64,000 bases of DNA from Streptomyces sp. LBL. Its GTDB lineage: Bacteria > Actinomycetota > Actinomycetes > Streptomycetales > Streptomycetaceae. The notes below the pieces were generated by a model, which was given only the letters and a program-made list of their open reading frames with translations, made no database searches and was not told where the DNA came from. Positions within the stretch are counted from its first letter, which is position 1; the number at the start of each line of letters is the position of its first letter. Both the position numbers and the translations under genes were made by a program. This document shows, piece by piece, positions 52,012 to 61,567 of the stretch. The stretch is taken from positions 186,001 through 250,000 of the forward strand of contig NZ_JARXYX010000001.1 in the NCBI RefSeq assembly GCF_029893585.1, read 5' to 3'.

Positions 52012-53607
52012 ATGAAGCCCTCCGTACCCTTCACCCCACGCCCGCGACCACGCCGGGCACACCGACTCAGCAGCCTGGTGATCGCGGGCATGACGCTGCT
52101 GACCAGCGCGTGCGCCGTGGCGAACAGTGACTCCGCAGGCGATGCGGGCAGCGCGGACGGCCGCACCCTGCGGGTGGTCCTCACCCAGGAACCCCCGACG
52201 CTGGAGCCCTGCGAGTCCTCGCTGACCGCGACCGGCGTCGTCGTCCGTTCCAACATCACCGAACCACTGGTTGAACGGGAGCCCTCCTCGGGCAAGTTGG
52301 AACCGCTGCTGGCGACCGGCTGGCGGCAGACGAAGCCCACGATGTGGACCTTCGACATCCGTTCGGGCGTGACCTTCCAGAACGGCCGGCCGTTCACGGC
52401 CGAGGACGCCGCCTTCTCCATCGACCGCGCCGTCAACTCCGATCTCGCCTGCAATGTGGACGGCTATGTCTTCGGCGACGAGAAGCTCACGGTGCGTGCC
52501 GTCAGCCCCACCCGACTGACCGTCACCACCGAGAAGACCGACCCCATCCTCCCGCTGCGGCTCAGCTTCGTCGAGATCGTGCCGCGGACCACCAGCACCA
52601 AGGCCAAGGTGCGCATACCGATCGGGACCGGGCCCTACGCCGTCACGTCCTGGCAGACCGGGGTCTCGATCTCCCTCGCCCGCAACGCGAAGTACTGGGG
52701 CAAGGCGCCCGCCTACCCGCGGGCCCGGTACGTCTGGCGCAGCGACGCCAGTGTCCGCGCCGCCATGATCGAAAAGGGCGAGGCCGACATCGCGACGTCG
52801 CTGGACCCCATGGACGCCACCGGGGGCAACACCGTCGCCTACCCCAACAACGAGACGACCGCCCTGCGGCTGGACGGCCGCGAGGCACCCCTGAACGACG
52901 TCCGGGTGCGCAGGGCGATCGGCATGGCCATCGACCGCAAGGGCATCGTCGAGGCCCTGCTCGGCGGACTGGCCAAGCCCGCCGCGCAACTCGTCCCGCC
53001 CGGTGTGGTCGGCCACAACGACGACCTCACCCCCACCCCGTACGACGTGGCCGCGGCCCGTGCGCTGGTGAAGCGGGCGGCGGCCGACGGTGTCCCGGTC
53101 CACCGGCGGATCACCCTCGTCGCGCGCAACGGCCAGTTCGCCGGAATCGCCGAGGTGGCCGAGGCCCTGCAGTACGAGATGTCGAAGGTGGGGTTGAACG
53201 TGAGGATTCGTATGGCGGACACCGCGACCCATCTCCAGTACCAACTGCGCCCGCTTCCCCGCGGCGTCGGGCCGGTGGCGCTGCTGATCATGCACGGCAA
53301 CCAGGCCGGGGACGCGGCCTTCACCACCAGCCAGTACCTGCTGAGCGAGGGCCCGCAGTCCACCTTCGGCACCTCGGAGCTGGACCGGCGCATCGCCACG
53401 GCGGACACCCGTTCCGGGAAGGACCGGCAGAAGGCGTTCGCCTCGGTGCTCGCCTACCAGAACACCGAGGTCGCGCAGTACGCCTACCTGGCCCATATGC
53501 GCGGACTGCTCGGCCTGTCGCCGTCCGTGCGGTACCGGCCCAACTCCGCGACCGGGGACGAGATGCGACTGTCCGAGGTCGCGCCCACGAAGGCGGGGAA
53601 GCACTGA
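52012..53607 (+). CDS. ABC transporter substrate-binding lipoprotein, family 5 (peptide/nickel type)
   Basis: The 531-residue lipoprotein has a lipobox LLTSAC (Cys34) and a family 5 solute-binding fold of the DppA/OppA type (LRVVLTQEPPTLEPCESSLT at the start of the mature protein, then SNITEPLVERE). Family 5 proteins carry oligopeptides, nickel complexes or, in several bacteria, oligosaccharides. The gene is the first of a five-gene operon and its promoter has the second IclR-type site, so the cargo is likely a glucarate-related compound rather than a dipeptide. That is inference. Confidence 0.92.
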   Translation: MKPSVPFTPRPRPRRAHRLSSLVIAGMTLLTSACAVANSDSAGDAGSADGRTLRVVLTQEPPTLEPCESSLTATGVVVRSNITEPLVEREPSSGKLEPLLATGWRQTKPTMWTFDIRSGVTFQNGRPFTAEDAAFSIDRAVNSDLACNVDGYVFGDEKLTVRAVSPTRLTVTTEKTDPILPLRLSFVEIVPRTTSTKAKVRIPIGTGPYAVTSWQTGVSISLARNAKYWGKAPAYPRARYVWRSDASVRAAMIEKGEADIATSLDPMDATGGNTVAYPNNETTALRLDGREAPLNDVRVRRAIGMAIDRKGIVEALLGGLAKPAAQLVPPGVVGHNDDLTPTPYDVAAARALVKRAAADGVPVHRRITLVARNGQFAGIAEVAEALQYEMSKVGLNVRIRMADTATHLQYQLRPLPRGVGPVALLIMHGNQAGDAAFTTSQYLLSEGPQSTFGTSELDRRIATADTRSGKDRQKAFASVLAYQNTEVAQYAYLAHMRGLLGLSPSVRYRPNSATGDEMRLSEVAPTKAGKH

Positions 53608-53608
53608 T

Positions 53609-54538
53609 ATGGCGTCCTTCCTGCGCAAGCGCATCATCTCCAGCGCGATCCCCCTGGTCTTCGTGGTGCTGGGCGTGTTCTGCCTGGCCCGTATGACCGG
53701 CAACCCCGTCGACCTCTATCTGCCGCTGAGCGCCACCGCCCAGCAGCGCGCGGACTTCTCCGCCGCCCACGGCTTCGACGACTCCGTTCCGGTACAGCTC
53801 TGGGACTACCTCGCCAATGCCGCGCACCTGGACTTCGGCACCTCGCTGCGTACCGGGGAGTCGGCCGGTTCGATGGTGCTCAAGGCGTTCCCCGTCACCC
53901 TCCAACTCGCGGGGGTGACCATGCTGCTGGCGATCCTGGGCGCGCTCGTGGTCGGATCCCTCGCCGCCTACCGGCCCAACTCGCTTGTCGACCGGATCGC
54001 CGGTCTGCTGTCGATGACCGCGGCCAGCATCCCCGACTTCTGGTTCGCGATCATGGGGGTGCTGGTCTTCGGAGTGAGCCTGGACCTGCTGCCGACCTCC
54101 GGCACGCTCGGCGGCCCCGAGATCTGGGTGCTGCCCATCGCCACCTTGCTGATCCGCCCGTTCGGCGTGCTGGTCCAGGTGGTCCGCGGGAGCATGGTCG
54201 GCGCGTTGTCCGCGCCGTACGTCAAGGTCGCCCGCAGCAAGGGGGCCGACGCCAGGCGCGTGGTGTTCGGGCACGCCCTGCGCAACTCCGTCACCCCCGT
54301 GCTGACCGTCGGCGGTGACCTCGCCGTCGGTCTGGTCAACGGCGCGGTGGTGGTGGAGACCATCTTCGGCTGGCCCGGTATCGGCAAGCTCATGATCGAC
54401 TCGATTCTGCAACGCGACTTCGCGGTGTTGCAGGCCGCAGTCCTGCTGACCGCGGTGACGATCTTCGCGCTGAACATCCTCGTCGACGTCTGCCACGCCC
54501 TGATCGACCCCCGAGTACGCCAGGCGGTGCCGGCGTGA
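53609..54538 (+). CDS. ABC transporter permease (DppB type)
   Basis: The 309-residue permease has six helices and the EAA-type loop VKVARSKGADARRVVFGHAL near residue 207, followed by NSVTPVLTVGGDLAVGLVNG, the conserved DppB end. It begins one base after the lipoprotein stop and overlaps the DppC-type gene by 4 bases if that gene starts with GTG at 54535. It forms the membrane channel with the next protein. Confidence 0.92.
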   Translation: MASFLRKRIISSAIPLVFVVLGVFCLARMTGNPVDLYLPLSATAQQRADFSAAHGFDDSVPVQLWDYLANAAHLDFGTSLRTGESAGSMVLKAFPVTLQLAGVTMLLAILGALVVGSLAAYRPNSLVDRIAGLLSMTAASIPDFWFAIMGVLVFGVSLDLLPTSGTLGGPEIWVLPIATLLIRPFGVLVQVVRGSMVGALSAPYVKVARSKGADARRVVFGHALRNSVTPVLTVGGDLAVGLVNGAVVVETIFGWPGIGKLMIDSILQRDFAVLQAAVLLTAVTIFALNILVDVCHALIDPRVRQAVPA

Positions 54539-55508
54539 GCGAAAGGCCCACCATGACCGATACCGCACCCCGACCCGCCGATACGGCCGCCCCGCCGCGA
54601 ACCCGTCCGCCCCGCTGGTGGCTGCTGCTCGGCAGGGACCGGGCCGCGGCCGTCGCCGCCGTCATCCTCACCCTGGTGTTCCTCGTCGCGATCTTCGGCC
54701 GGCTGTTCATCGGCGACCACGCCGTACGACAGGACCTGCTCGCCTCGCTGCGCCCGCCCTCCCTCGACCACGGCTTCTACGGGCTGCTCGGCACGGACGT
54801 GCTGGGGCGCAGCGTGCTGGCCCGGCTGGTGGACGCCGCCGGGACGACGCTGTCCGTCGCGGTGCCCGCGGTGCTGTGCTCGCTGCTGATCGGCTCCGCG
54901 CTGGGGATGTGGGCCGGGTATCACGGCGGGATGCGCGAGAACGTCGCGATGCGCGTCGCCGATGTCATCCTCAGCTTCCCCTCCCTGCTGATCGCGGTGG
55001 TCGTGCTGTACGTGTTCTCGCCCAGCGCACTGAACATCGTGCTGATCCTGGCCGTGGCGCGCATCCCGGTCTATCTGCGCACCGCTCGCGCGGAGTCGGC
55101 CGAGCTCAGGAGCCGTCTGTTCGTCGACGCGGCCCGCACCTTCGGCACGCCCGCCCGGCACATCATCGTCCGCCACATCCTGCCGATCGCGCTGCCGACG
55201 CTGCTGACCGTGGCCACGCTCGACTTCTGCTTCGTGATGCTGACCGAGTCCAGCCTGAGCTTCCTCGGCATCGGCATCCAGCCCCCCGATGTGAGCTGGG
55301 GGCTGATGGTGGCCCAGGGACGCCAGTACCTCCAGACGGCCTGGTGGATCGCGGTGCTGCCGGGAGTCGCGATCGTGCTCACCACGGTGTCGGCCACCGT
55401 CCTCGCCGCCTGGGTACGCCTGGCCACCGACCCCGCCCAGCGCTGGCGTCTGACCCTGCCCAGGAAACGGCGCGGCAACCGAGCCGTTGTTCCCCCGGAG
55501 ATGATCGC

Positions 55509-55512
<4 letters not shown>
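54535..55512 (+). CDS. ABC transporter permease (DppC type)
   Basis: The 325-residue permease has an N-terminal soluble segment, the first helix AAAVAAVILTLVFLVAIFG, then the family marker GFYGLLGTDVLGRSVLARLV. The EAA loop is FVDAARTFGTPARHIIVRHI near residue 203. The start is either GTG at 54535 (4-base overlap) or ATG at 54553, which has GAAAGG six bases upstream; both give a working protein. It pairs with the DppB-type protein. Confidence 0.92.
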
Positions 55513-56514
<1,002 letters not shown>

Positions 56515-56522
<8 letters not shown>

Positions 56523-57576
56523 GACCCCTCTCTCCGACGCCACCGCCGCGCATCCGCGGGCCGGGGCGCCGGCCACCGCCCCGCCGCTGCTCGAGGTCAG
56601 CGGGGTGACCAAGTCCTTCGGTCACGGGCGCCGGCGCCTGACCGCGCTGGACGGAGTCGACGTCACCCTCCGCCGCGGGGAAACCCTTGGTCTGGTGGGT
56701 GAGTCCGGGTGCGGCAAGTCGACCCTGGCCCGCGTGATTCTCGGGCTGGAGCGGCCGGACTCGGGAACCGTACGCTTCGACGGCACCGATCCGTTCGCCC
56801 TCAAGGGCAGGGAGCTGTTGGCCTGGCGGCGCCGGGTGCAGATGGTGTTCCAGGACCCGTTCGCCTCGCTCAACGCCCGGATGTCCGCGGCCGACCTCAT
56901 CGGCGAGCCGTGGCGCACCCACCGCGACATCGTGCCCACGGCGGGGGACCGGGACCGGCGGGTGCGCGAGCTGTTGTCGCTCGTCGGGCTGCGGGAGAGC
57001 GACGCCGACCGCTATCCGAACGAGTTCTCCGGCGGGCAGCGGCAGCGTATCGGCATCGCCCGCGCGCTGGCCCTCGACCCCGACCTCATCGTGTGCGACG
57101 AGCCGGTGTCCGCCCTGGACCTGTCGGTGCAGGCCCAAGTGCTCAATGTGCTCTCGGAGTTGCGCGAGCGGCTGGGTGTCTCCTACGTCTTCATCTCCCA
57201 CGACCTGTCGGTGGTCAAGTACCTCGCCGACCGGGTGACGGTGATGTACCTGGGCAAGGTCATCGAACACGGCCACACCGAGGACGTCTTCGACCGGCCG
57301 GTGCACCCCTACACCGCCGCTCTGATGTCGGCCGCGCCCACCCTCCGCACGTCCGGGGCGGCGCACGGCGAGGAGATCCAACTGCGTGGGGAGATCCCCT
57401 CCCCGTTCGACATCCCGTCGGGCTGCCGGTTCCGGACCCGCTGCTGGAAGAGCGAGGAGCGGTGCGCCGAGCACGCGCCCCCGGTCGTCACCCGCGACAC
57501 CGCGGCGGGCAGCGGGCAGGAGCCGCACCAGGCACTGTGCCACTTCCCGCTGGACGCCGAGCCCGCGGAGGAATGA
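56515..57576 (+). CDS. ABC transporter ATP-binding protein (DppF type)
   Basis: The 353-residue ATPase has Walker A LVGESGCGKSTLARVI near residue 60, signature PNEFSGGQRQRIGIARALAL and Walker B DLIVCDEPVSALDLSVQ. The C-terminal domain keeps SGCRFRTRCWKSEERC. The GTG start overlaps the DppD gene by 8 bases, so the two ATPases are coupled. With the four genes upstream it makes a complete importer, unlike the two sugar systems in this window that lack an ATPase. Confidence 0.93.
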
Positions 57577-57587
57577 GCCCGCCGTAA

Positions 57588-57917
57588 CTCGTACTGCTCT
57601 TCGTCACCGTGGCGGTCGGGGCGCTGTTCCAGGTGTCCATCGGCTTCGGACTCGGCCTGTCGGCCGCCCCGGTGATCGCCATCGTCGACCCATCGCTCAC
57701 CCCGGTGGTGGTGGTGGTGCTGCTCGCCATCGGGGTCACCGCCACGGTGCTGATGCTGGACGGCGGACACGCGGACCTGCGGGGCGCGGGATGGGCGCTG
57801 GTAGGCCTCACCACCTGGGGCGGGCCATCCCTCGGGACGGGGCCGGCGGAACTGTGCGGACGAGCCTCCCACATGGTGGGGGGCGTCCGGTGCACGTCGG
57901 GAACTCAGCCGCCGTAA
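57588..57917 (+). pseudogene. Truncated TauE/SafE (TSUP) family permease
   Basis: From 57588 the frame reads LVLLFVTVAVGALFQVSIGF then GLGLSAAPVIAIVDPSLTPV, which is the N-terminal two helices of a TauE/SafE-type anion exporter. After about 75 residues the similarity to a membrane protein ends (DLRGAGWALVGLTTWGG) and the frame runs into unrelated sequence and stops. A full-length protein would have about 250 residues and seven or eight helices. No start codon or ribosome binding site is clear. It is a 3'-truncated remnant. Confidence 0.7.
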
Positions 57918-57952
57918 CTCTGCTTCTCAGGGGCTCAGCCGCCGTAGCGCTG
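57904..57952. repeat. Duplicated 13-bp 3' end of the XRE regulator gene
   Basis: CTCAGCCGCCGTA occurs at 57904-57916 and again at 57934-57946, and similarity continues for about six bases more. The second copy contains the stop codon and the last codons (YGG) of the XRE gene. The layout is like the duplicated gene tail at 22071. Confidence 0.8.
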
Positions 57953-58852
57953 TTTCAGCGTGTCCTCCAGCAACCGTATGGAGTCCCGGGGTTCGAGCGC
58001 CTCGTTGGCCAGCCGGTCCAGGGCGAGCCGGTACTCCTCCGTCTCGTCGCGGTCCTCCAGGAAGTTGGCGCTCTTGATGTGCTCCAGGTACACCACGTCC
58101 GGCAGGTCGAGGCCGCCGAAGCGGAGATAGGTGATCGGGATGGACGGAGCCGAGGCGGCCGTCACGTCCAGCGGCACGATCTGCACCGTCACGTTCGGGC
58201 GCTGGGCCCTCTCGATCAGATGCCTGAGCTGCTCCCGCATCACCTCGCGGCTGCCGAGGATGCGCAGCAGGACCGACTCGTCGAGGACCGCCCACAGTTG
58301 CGGCGCGTCCGTCCGCTCCAGCAACTGCGCCCTGCGGGTGCGCAGTTCGACCCGGCGCCGTACCTCGCTCGCCGCCGCCGAGGGCAGACCCCGCGCCACC
58401 ACCGCCTGGGTGTAGTCCGCGGTCTGCAGCAGGCCCGGCACGTACTGGATCTCGAAGGTACGGATCGCGGCAGCGGCCTCCTGCAGGCCCACCAGCCGGT
58501 CGAACCACTCGGGCATCAACCGCTTGTCGTAGCGCTGCCACCAGCCTGGTTCACCGGCGCGCTGGAGCAGCTTGAGGAGCATCGACGCCTCGTAGTCGTC
58601 GGTGCTGTACAGCTCCAGCAGTGCGCGGACGTCGTTCTCCGCCGGGGGCCGCCGGCCCTTGCCCGACTCGATGCGCGACAGTTTCGCCGGACTGAACCTG
58701 AGGGCCCGCGCCGCCTGCTCCTGGGTGAGGTCGGCATCTTCGCGGAAACCCGCCAGCTGCACGCCGACCAGCATCTTCAGCAGAGTGGGAGCCGGCTCGG
58801 GCCGGTCCAGGTACGGCTGCAGGCGGGAGATGCGAGGTGACTCGGGGGGCAT
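57935..58852 (-). CDS. XRE-type regulator with DUF5753 domain (WhiJ-like)
   Basis: The 305-residue protein has an N-terminal helix-turn-helix (DLTQEQAARALRFSPAKLSR, about residues 38-57) and a C-terminal DUF5753 domain (QYVPGLLQTADYTQAVVARG onward). Together with the DUF397 gene upstream this is the standard WhiJ-like regulatory pair of Streptomyces, which affects development and specialised metabolism. ATG at 58852 with GGGAGTCAGG upstream was preferred. It has its own promoter-like GATAGTCT box in the 99-base gap, near a partly symmetrical CACTACGCAGTG. Confidence 0.9.
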   Translation of the reverse strand: MPPESPRISRLQPYLDRPEPAPTLLKMLVGVQLAGFREDADLTQEQAARALRFSPAKLSRIESGKGRRPPAENDVRALLELYSTDDYEASMLLKLLQRAGEPGWWQRYDKRLMPEWFDRLVGLQEAAAAIRTFEIQYVPGLLQTADYTQAVVARGLPSAAASEVRRRVELRTRRAQLLERTDAPQLWAVLDESVLLRILGSREVMREQLRHLIERAQRPNVTVQIVPLDVTAASAPSIPITYLRFGGLDLPDVVYLEHIKSANFLEDRDETEEYRLALDRLANEALEPRDSIRLLEDTLKQRYGG

Positions 58853-58951
58853 CCTGACTCCCAGTAAACCGGCACAGAGACGACTCAGACTATCGCACTG
58901 CGTAGTGTCGCATCGCATCCCCCCACGTCCGCAAGGGAGTTGACCTTTCCC

Positions 58952-59203
58952 TCACAGGAGATGGTCGAACTCGCCCTCCTTCGCTCCGGCGACGAACGCA
59001 GCCACCTCGGCCGGCGTGTAGACGAGGGCGGGCCCGTCGGGATCACGGGAGTTGCGCAGCGCTATACCCCCTTCGACCAGCGTGGCCACTTCGACGCAGT
59101 TGCCCTCGGCGTTGCTGTGTCGGCTCTTGATCCAGCAGGCGTCCAGCGAACTCGCCCGCACTCCGTTCCGCACTGGTGCCACCACAGTCTCCTTGGTGTT
59201 CAC
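58952..59203 (-). CDS. DUF397 domain protein
   Basis: The 83-residue protein has the DUF397 signature (ACWIKSRHSNAEGNCVEVAT near residue 22, then ALRNSRDPDGPALVYTPAEV). Such proteins are nearly always next to an XRE/DUF5753 regulator, and the two act as a small regulator and partner system. It lies 99 bases upstream of its partner in the same direction. Its promoter probably lies in the palindrome-containing region shared with the divergent ATPase gene. Confidence 0.92.
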   Translation of the reverse strand: MNTKETVVAPVRNGVRASSLDACWIKSRHSNAEGNCVEVATLVEGGIALRNSRDPDGPALVYTPAEVAAFVAGAKEGEFDHLL

Positions 59204-59284
59204 ATTCCTCGCCGGGCACTGTGCCCGGCCGCCCCGGACGGGACAGGCCGGGTTCCCCCGGCCCCGTCCGTCCCACCTGTCTTT

Positions 59285-59333
59285 CGTGCAATTTCTCGTG
59301 CAATTGCACGCGGACGCTGTCTGCGTGGATAAT
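59285..59333 (+). promoter_or_regulatory. Promoter with 14-bp palindrome for the ATPase gene
   Basis: A -35 box TTGCAC (59304-59309), an 18-bp spacer and a -10 box GATAAT (59328-59333) form a clear promoter for the gene at 59393. The perfect palindrome CGTGCAATTGCACG (59297-59310) overlaps the -35 box, and its half CGTGCAATT is repeated at 59285-59293. A repressor bound there would block both this promoter and the divergent DUF397 gene. Confidence 0.65.
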
Positions 59334-59392
59334 AGCTACGGCGTCAACCCCTGTGGTGGCGCCCCGTCTTGATGTCGCATCAGGGAGACGCC

Positions 59393-59965
59393 GTGTCAGC
59401 AGCTGCGAACCCCGTGCTCCGGCAGCCGGGTCGGGCTGCGCCCGGCGCGGGTGGAGCGTCCCTGGCCGGCGACCCCTCGCCGCAGCCGCGCACAGCTCGA
59501 TCCCCTGAGCGACCGGCCCCGAGGCCGGCCCTCCCGAGTGGCGTCCCCTGCTCCGCCGCCCTGCGCATCAGGCGCAGTGCTGAAGGATTCGCCCTGGCCC
59601 GGGCCTTCACCCGGGCCACCCTGGGCCATTGGTCGCTCGACCACCGGAGCGACGACGCCGCTCTCGTGATCACTGAACTCGCCGCCAACGCAGTGGTGCA
59701 CGCGCTGCCCGGTGCCTCCGCGACCGAGGCGGAGATCTGGCTGGGGATCCTGTGGGGTCCCGCCCATGTGCTGCTCACCGTCTCCGACTCCGGTGACCAC
59801 CCGCCCGAGTTCACAGCCGCCGACCATTCCGGTCTGCCGGAGAACGGCCGGGGCCTGTTCATCGTCGACGCCCTTGCCGAGGAATGGGGCTGGACCCCGA
59901 AGTCCCCGGCCGGCAAGACCGTCTGGGCCAGGCTGTCGACCTGTCCTCCTCCCACCCCCACATGA
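59393..59965 (+). CDS. ATP-binding protein (anti-sigma-type HATPase)
   Basis: The 190-residue protein has a Pro-rich N-terminal 50 residues and a HATPase_c fold: N box ALVITELAANAVVHALPGAS, G1 box LLTVSDSGDHPP and G2 box GRGLFIVDALAEEWGW. These single-domain kinases usually bind or phosphorylate an anti-anti-sigma factor or act as a sensor in WhiJ-like loci. The GTG at 59393 follows AGGGAG by five bases; ATG at 59372 lacks a ribosome binding site. It is divergent from the DUF397 gene, completing the regulator, DUF397 and ATPase trio. Confidence 0.85.
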   Translation: MSAAANPVLRQPGRAAPGAGGASLAGDPSPQPRTARSPERPAPRPALPSGVPCSAALRIRRSAEGFALARAFTRATLGHWSLDHRSDDAALVITELAANAVVHALPGASATEAEIWLGILWGPAHVLLTVSDSGDHPPEFTAADHSGLPENGRGLFIVDALAEEWGWTPKSPAGKTVWARLSTCPPPTPT

Positions 59966-59988
59966 CCGCCGCGGAAAGGCCCCACGCC

Positions 59989-60534
59989 ATGCGCACCGCT
60001 CCGACACAGAGACAGAGCACCGAGCGCACCCACCACCACCAGCCGCCGAGCGGGGTGGCCACGACCACGCCCCTGACGGCCCTGGACCGGGTGCCATGGC
60101 GCGAGATCCAGGACTCCACCGGCTGCGCGGCCGCCGTCCCCCTGCTTCTCACCACCGTGGCCTGCGGAGACCCCGAGACCGCCCGGGCGGCCCTCGCTGA
60201 TCTGCGCACCCGTGTCTGTCAGTACGGCTTCGTGGTGGAACAGGCGACGGCCGCCACGGTCCCCTTCCTGTGGGAACTCGCCCAACTGCCCCACGTGACC
60301 TGCCGCGCGGAGATCATCCAGCTGCTCAAGAGCATCGCCGACGCCCGCCAGTGGGAGAACACGGCCGCCGTCTACCCCAAGCTGCTCAACCACCGTGAGA
60401 ACCACGTCGTGTGGGAGCGCAAGGCACGGCAGGCCGTCCGGGACCGGCGCGGCGCCCTGCGGGAACTGATGGCCGAAGAGGACGCCGACATCGCCCGAGC
60501 GACCACGGAACTCGCCCGCGCCCTCGGCGAGTAG
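59989..60534 (+). CDS. Hypothetical helical (HEAT-like) protein
   Basis: The 181-residue protein begins in a His/Gln-rich region, then has repeating helices (ACGDPETARAALADLRTRVC, VPFLWELAQLPHVTCRAEII, AVYPKLLNHRENHVVWERKA), the pattern of HEAT-like scaffolds. ATG at 59989 has GGAAAGG ten bases upstream; ATG at 59962, which overlaps the ATPase stop by 4 bases, is an alternative and would indicate coupling. I do not recognise a family name. It may be a partner of the ATPase. Confidence 0.7.
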   Translation: MRTAPTQRQSTERTHHHQPPSGVATTTPLTALDRVPWREIQDSTGCAAAVPLLLTTVACGDPETARAALADLRTRVCQYGFVVEQATAATVPFLWELAQLPHVTCRAEIIQLLKSIADARQWENTAAVYPKLLNHRENHVVWERKARQAVRDRRGALRELMAEEDADIARATTELARALGE

Positions 60535-60654
60535 CGGCAACGGACGCGTCCGCACGCCTCGGTCGGCGCACTCGGCGCCCGGCTCTCCAGCACGCAGCGG
60601 CAGCAGGTCGCCTGACGGCGTACGCCGGCGCGGACACCGGGCAAGAAGTAATGG

Positions 60655-60667
60655 AATTGCGCCAATT
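60655..60667. promoter_or_regulatory. Short inverted repeat upstream of DUF5133 gene
   Basis: AATTG-CGC-CAATT at 60655-60667 is a perfect AT-rich inverted repeat in a GC-rich setting, about 80 bases before the DUF5133 start. It may be an operator. Confidence 0.35.
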
Positions 60668-60746
60668 GTGCGCCGGGGAGCACCGGAAGTGAATGGTCCG
60701 CCGTCCATCGGGCATACGCGGTGAAAACTCGAGAGAGGGGCGCTAC

Positions 60747-61004
60747 GTGCTCGTTCCGGACCCGAAGGTCGTCAGGAAGCTGCTGACTCGCTACGCATCG
60801 CTGCGGATCGCTCAGGCGGAGAGGGAGAGGGAGGCGACGGCACGTGAACTGGAGGACGTCACCTACACGCTCTGCGTGATGATGGCGACCACCGACATCC
60901 ACGAGGCGGTCGCCAGGGCGGACGCTTTGCTCCTTGCCGCCGGGGGCACGGCATCCACCCCGACGGACAGGGGCGGGGAGGACGGGCTGCAGCTCGCCGT
61001 GTGA
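60747..61004 (+). CDS. DUF5133 domain protein
   Basis: The 85-residue protein matches the DUF5133 pattern: VLVPDPKVVRKLLTRYASLR at the N terminus and ELEDVTYTLCVMMATTDIHE then VARADALLL. Several DUF5133 genes are found in Streptomyces regulatory and biosynthetic loci, but the function is unknown. The GTG at 60747 is preceded by GAGAGGGG; upstream codons are not family-like. It lies between the ATPase/HEAT-like genes and the graspetide locus. Confidence 0.82.
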   Translation: MLVPDPKVVRKLLTRYASLRIAQAEREREATARELEDVTYTLCVMMATTDIHEAVARADALLLAAGGTASTPTDRGGEDGLQLAV

Positions 61005-61341
61005 GGCGTGCCGTCCCGGGGCCGCCGCGGAAGGGGCCGGTCAGCGCCGCGGCCCCGGGACGGCGACGGTCCTCGCGTGGAACGCGGCGCGGTACGCCTG
61101 GAGCGTGGTGCCGACCACCGGGCGGAACCGTTCGCCAAGTTCCTGCTGACCCCGCATGTCCTGGCCGCCGTCGTCGCCGTCGGACCCGTCACCGTCGCGG
61201 CCGGGCCGGGGCCTGGCACGCGCACGCTTCACACGGTGGCGTCAAGACCTCCACCGGAATTCGCCTTCCTGTGGGTGGGGGCGCTTACACTCGGCAGTCG
61301 TGCCCGTACTGATGGGCGTAACACGAAAGGCGTGTTGACGG
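61005..61341. other. Gap with remnant of an AraC-type regulator
   Basis: No intact gene is seen in this 337-base stretch. On the minus strand at 61041-61136 the sequence reads GERFRPVVGTTLQAYRAAFH before a stop, the recognisable end of an AraC/GlxA-type DNA-binding domain (FRxVVGTTPQAYR). The residues before it are not helix-turn-helix-like. It is a relic, described separately below. Confidence 0.5.
61041..61136 (-). pseudogene. AraC/GlxA-family regulator tail
   Basis: About 30 codons matching the last helix of an AraC-type DNA-binding domain (VVGTTLQAYRAAF) precede a stop codon. No upstream gene body survives. The remnant shows that a regulator was lost next to the graspetide locus. Confidence 0.5.
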
Positions 61342-61560
61342 GTGTTCCAGGATTCCCCCATCTACGACCGACTCGTCGCGGAACGCGGCGACGTCCCCAC
61401 TCAGACACGCAGGGAGGCCGAGCGCGTGACCAGGGAACTGGAGTACGTCATGCGCCCGCAGCAGTCCTTCGGCCCCGGCCCCGGCCTGCCCCCCGACCGC
61501 CCGGCCTCCCAGGGCGCGGGATGGCAGCGAGCCGCCCTGCCCGGCCCGCGCCCCTACTGA
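61342..61560 (+). CDS. Small hypothetical protein beside the graspetide locus (72 aa)
   Basis: The 72-residue protein begins VFQDSPIYDRLVAERGDVPT, has a helix TRREAERVTRELEYVMRP and a Pro/Gly-rich tail. The start GTG has only a weak ribosome binding site. The stop is 7 bases from the convergent tgmB stop. No family is assigned. Position next to tgmAB may be coincidental, but small genes of this type should be compared across graspetide clusters. Confidence 0.55.
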   Translation: MFQDSPIYDRLVAERGDVPTQTRREAERVTRELEYVMRPQQSFGPGPGLPPDRPASQGAGWQRAALPGPRPY

Positions 61561-61567
61561 CCAGGCC

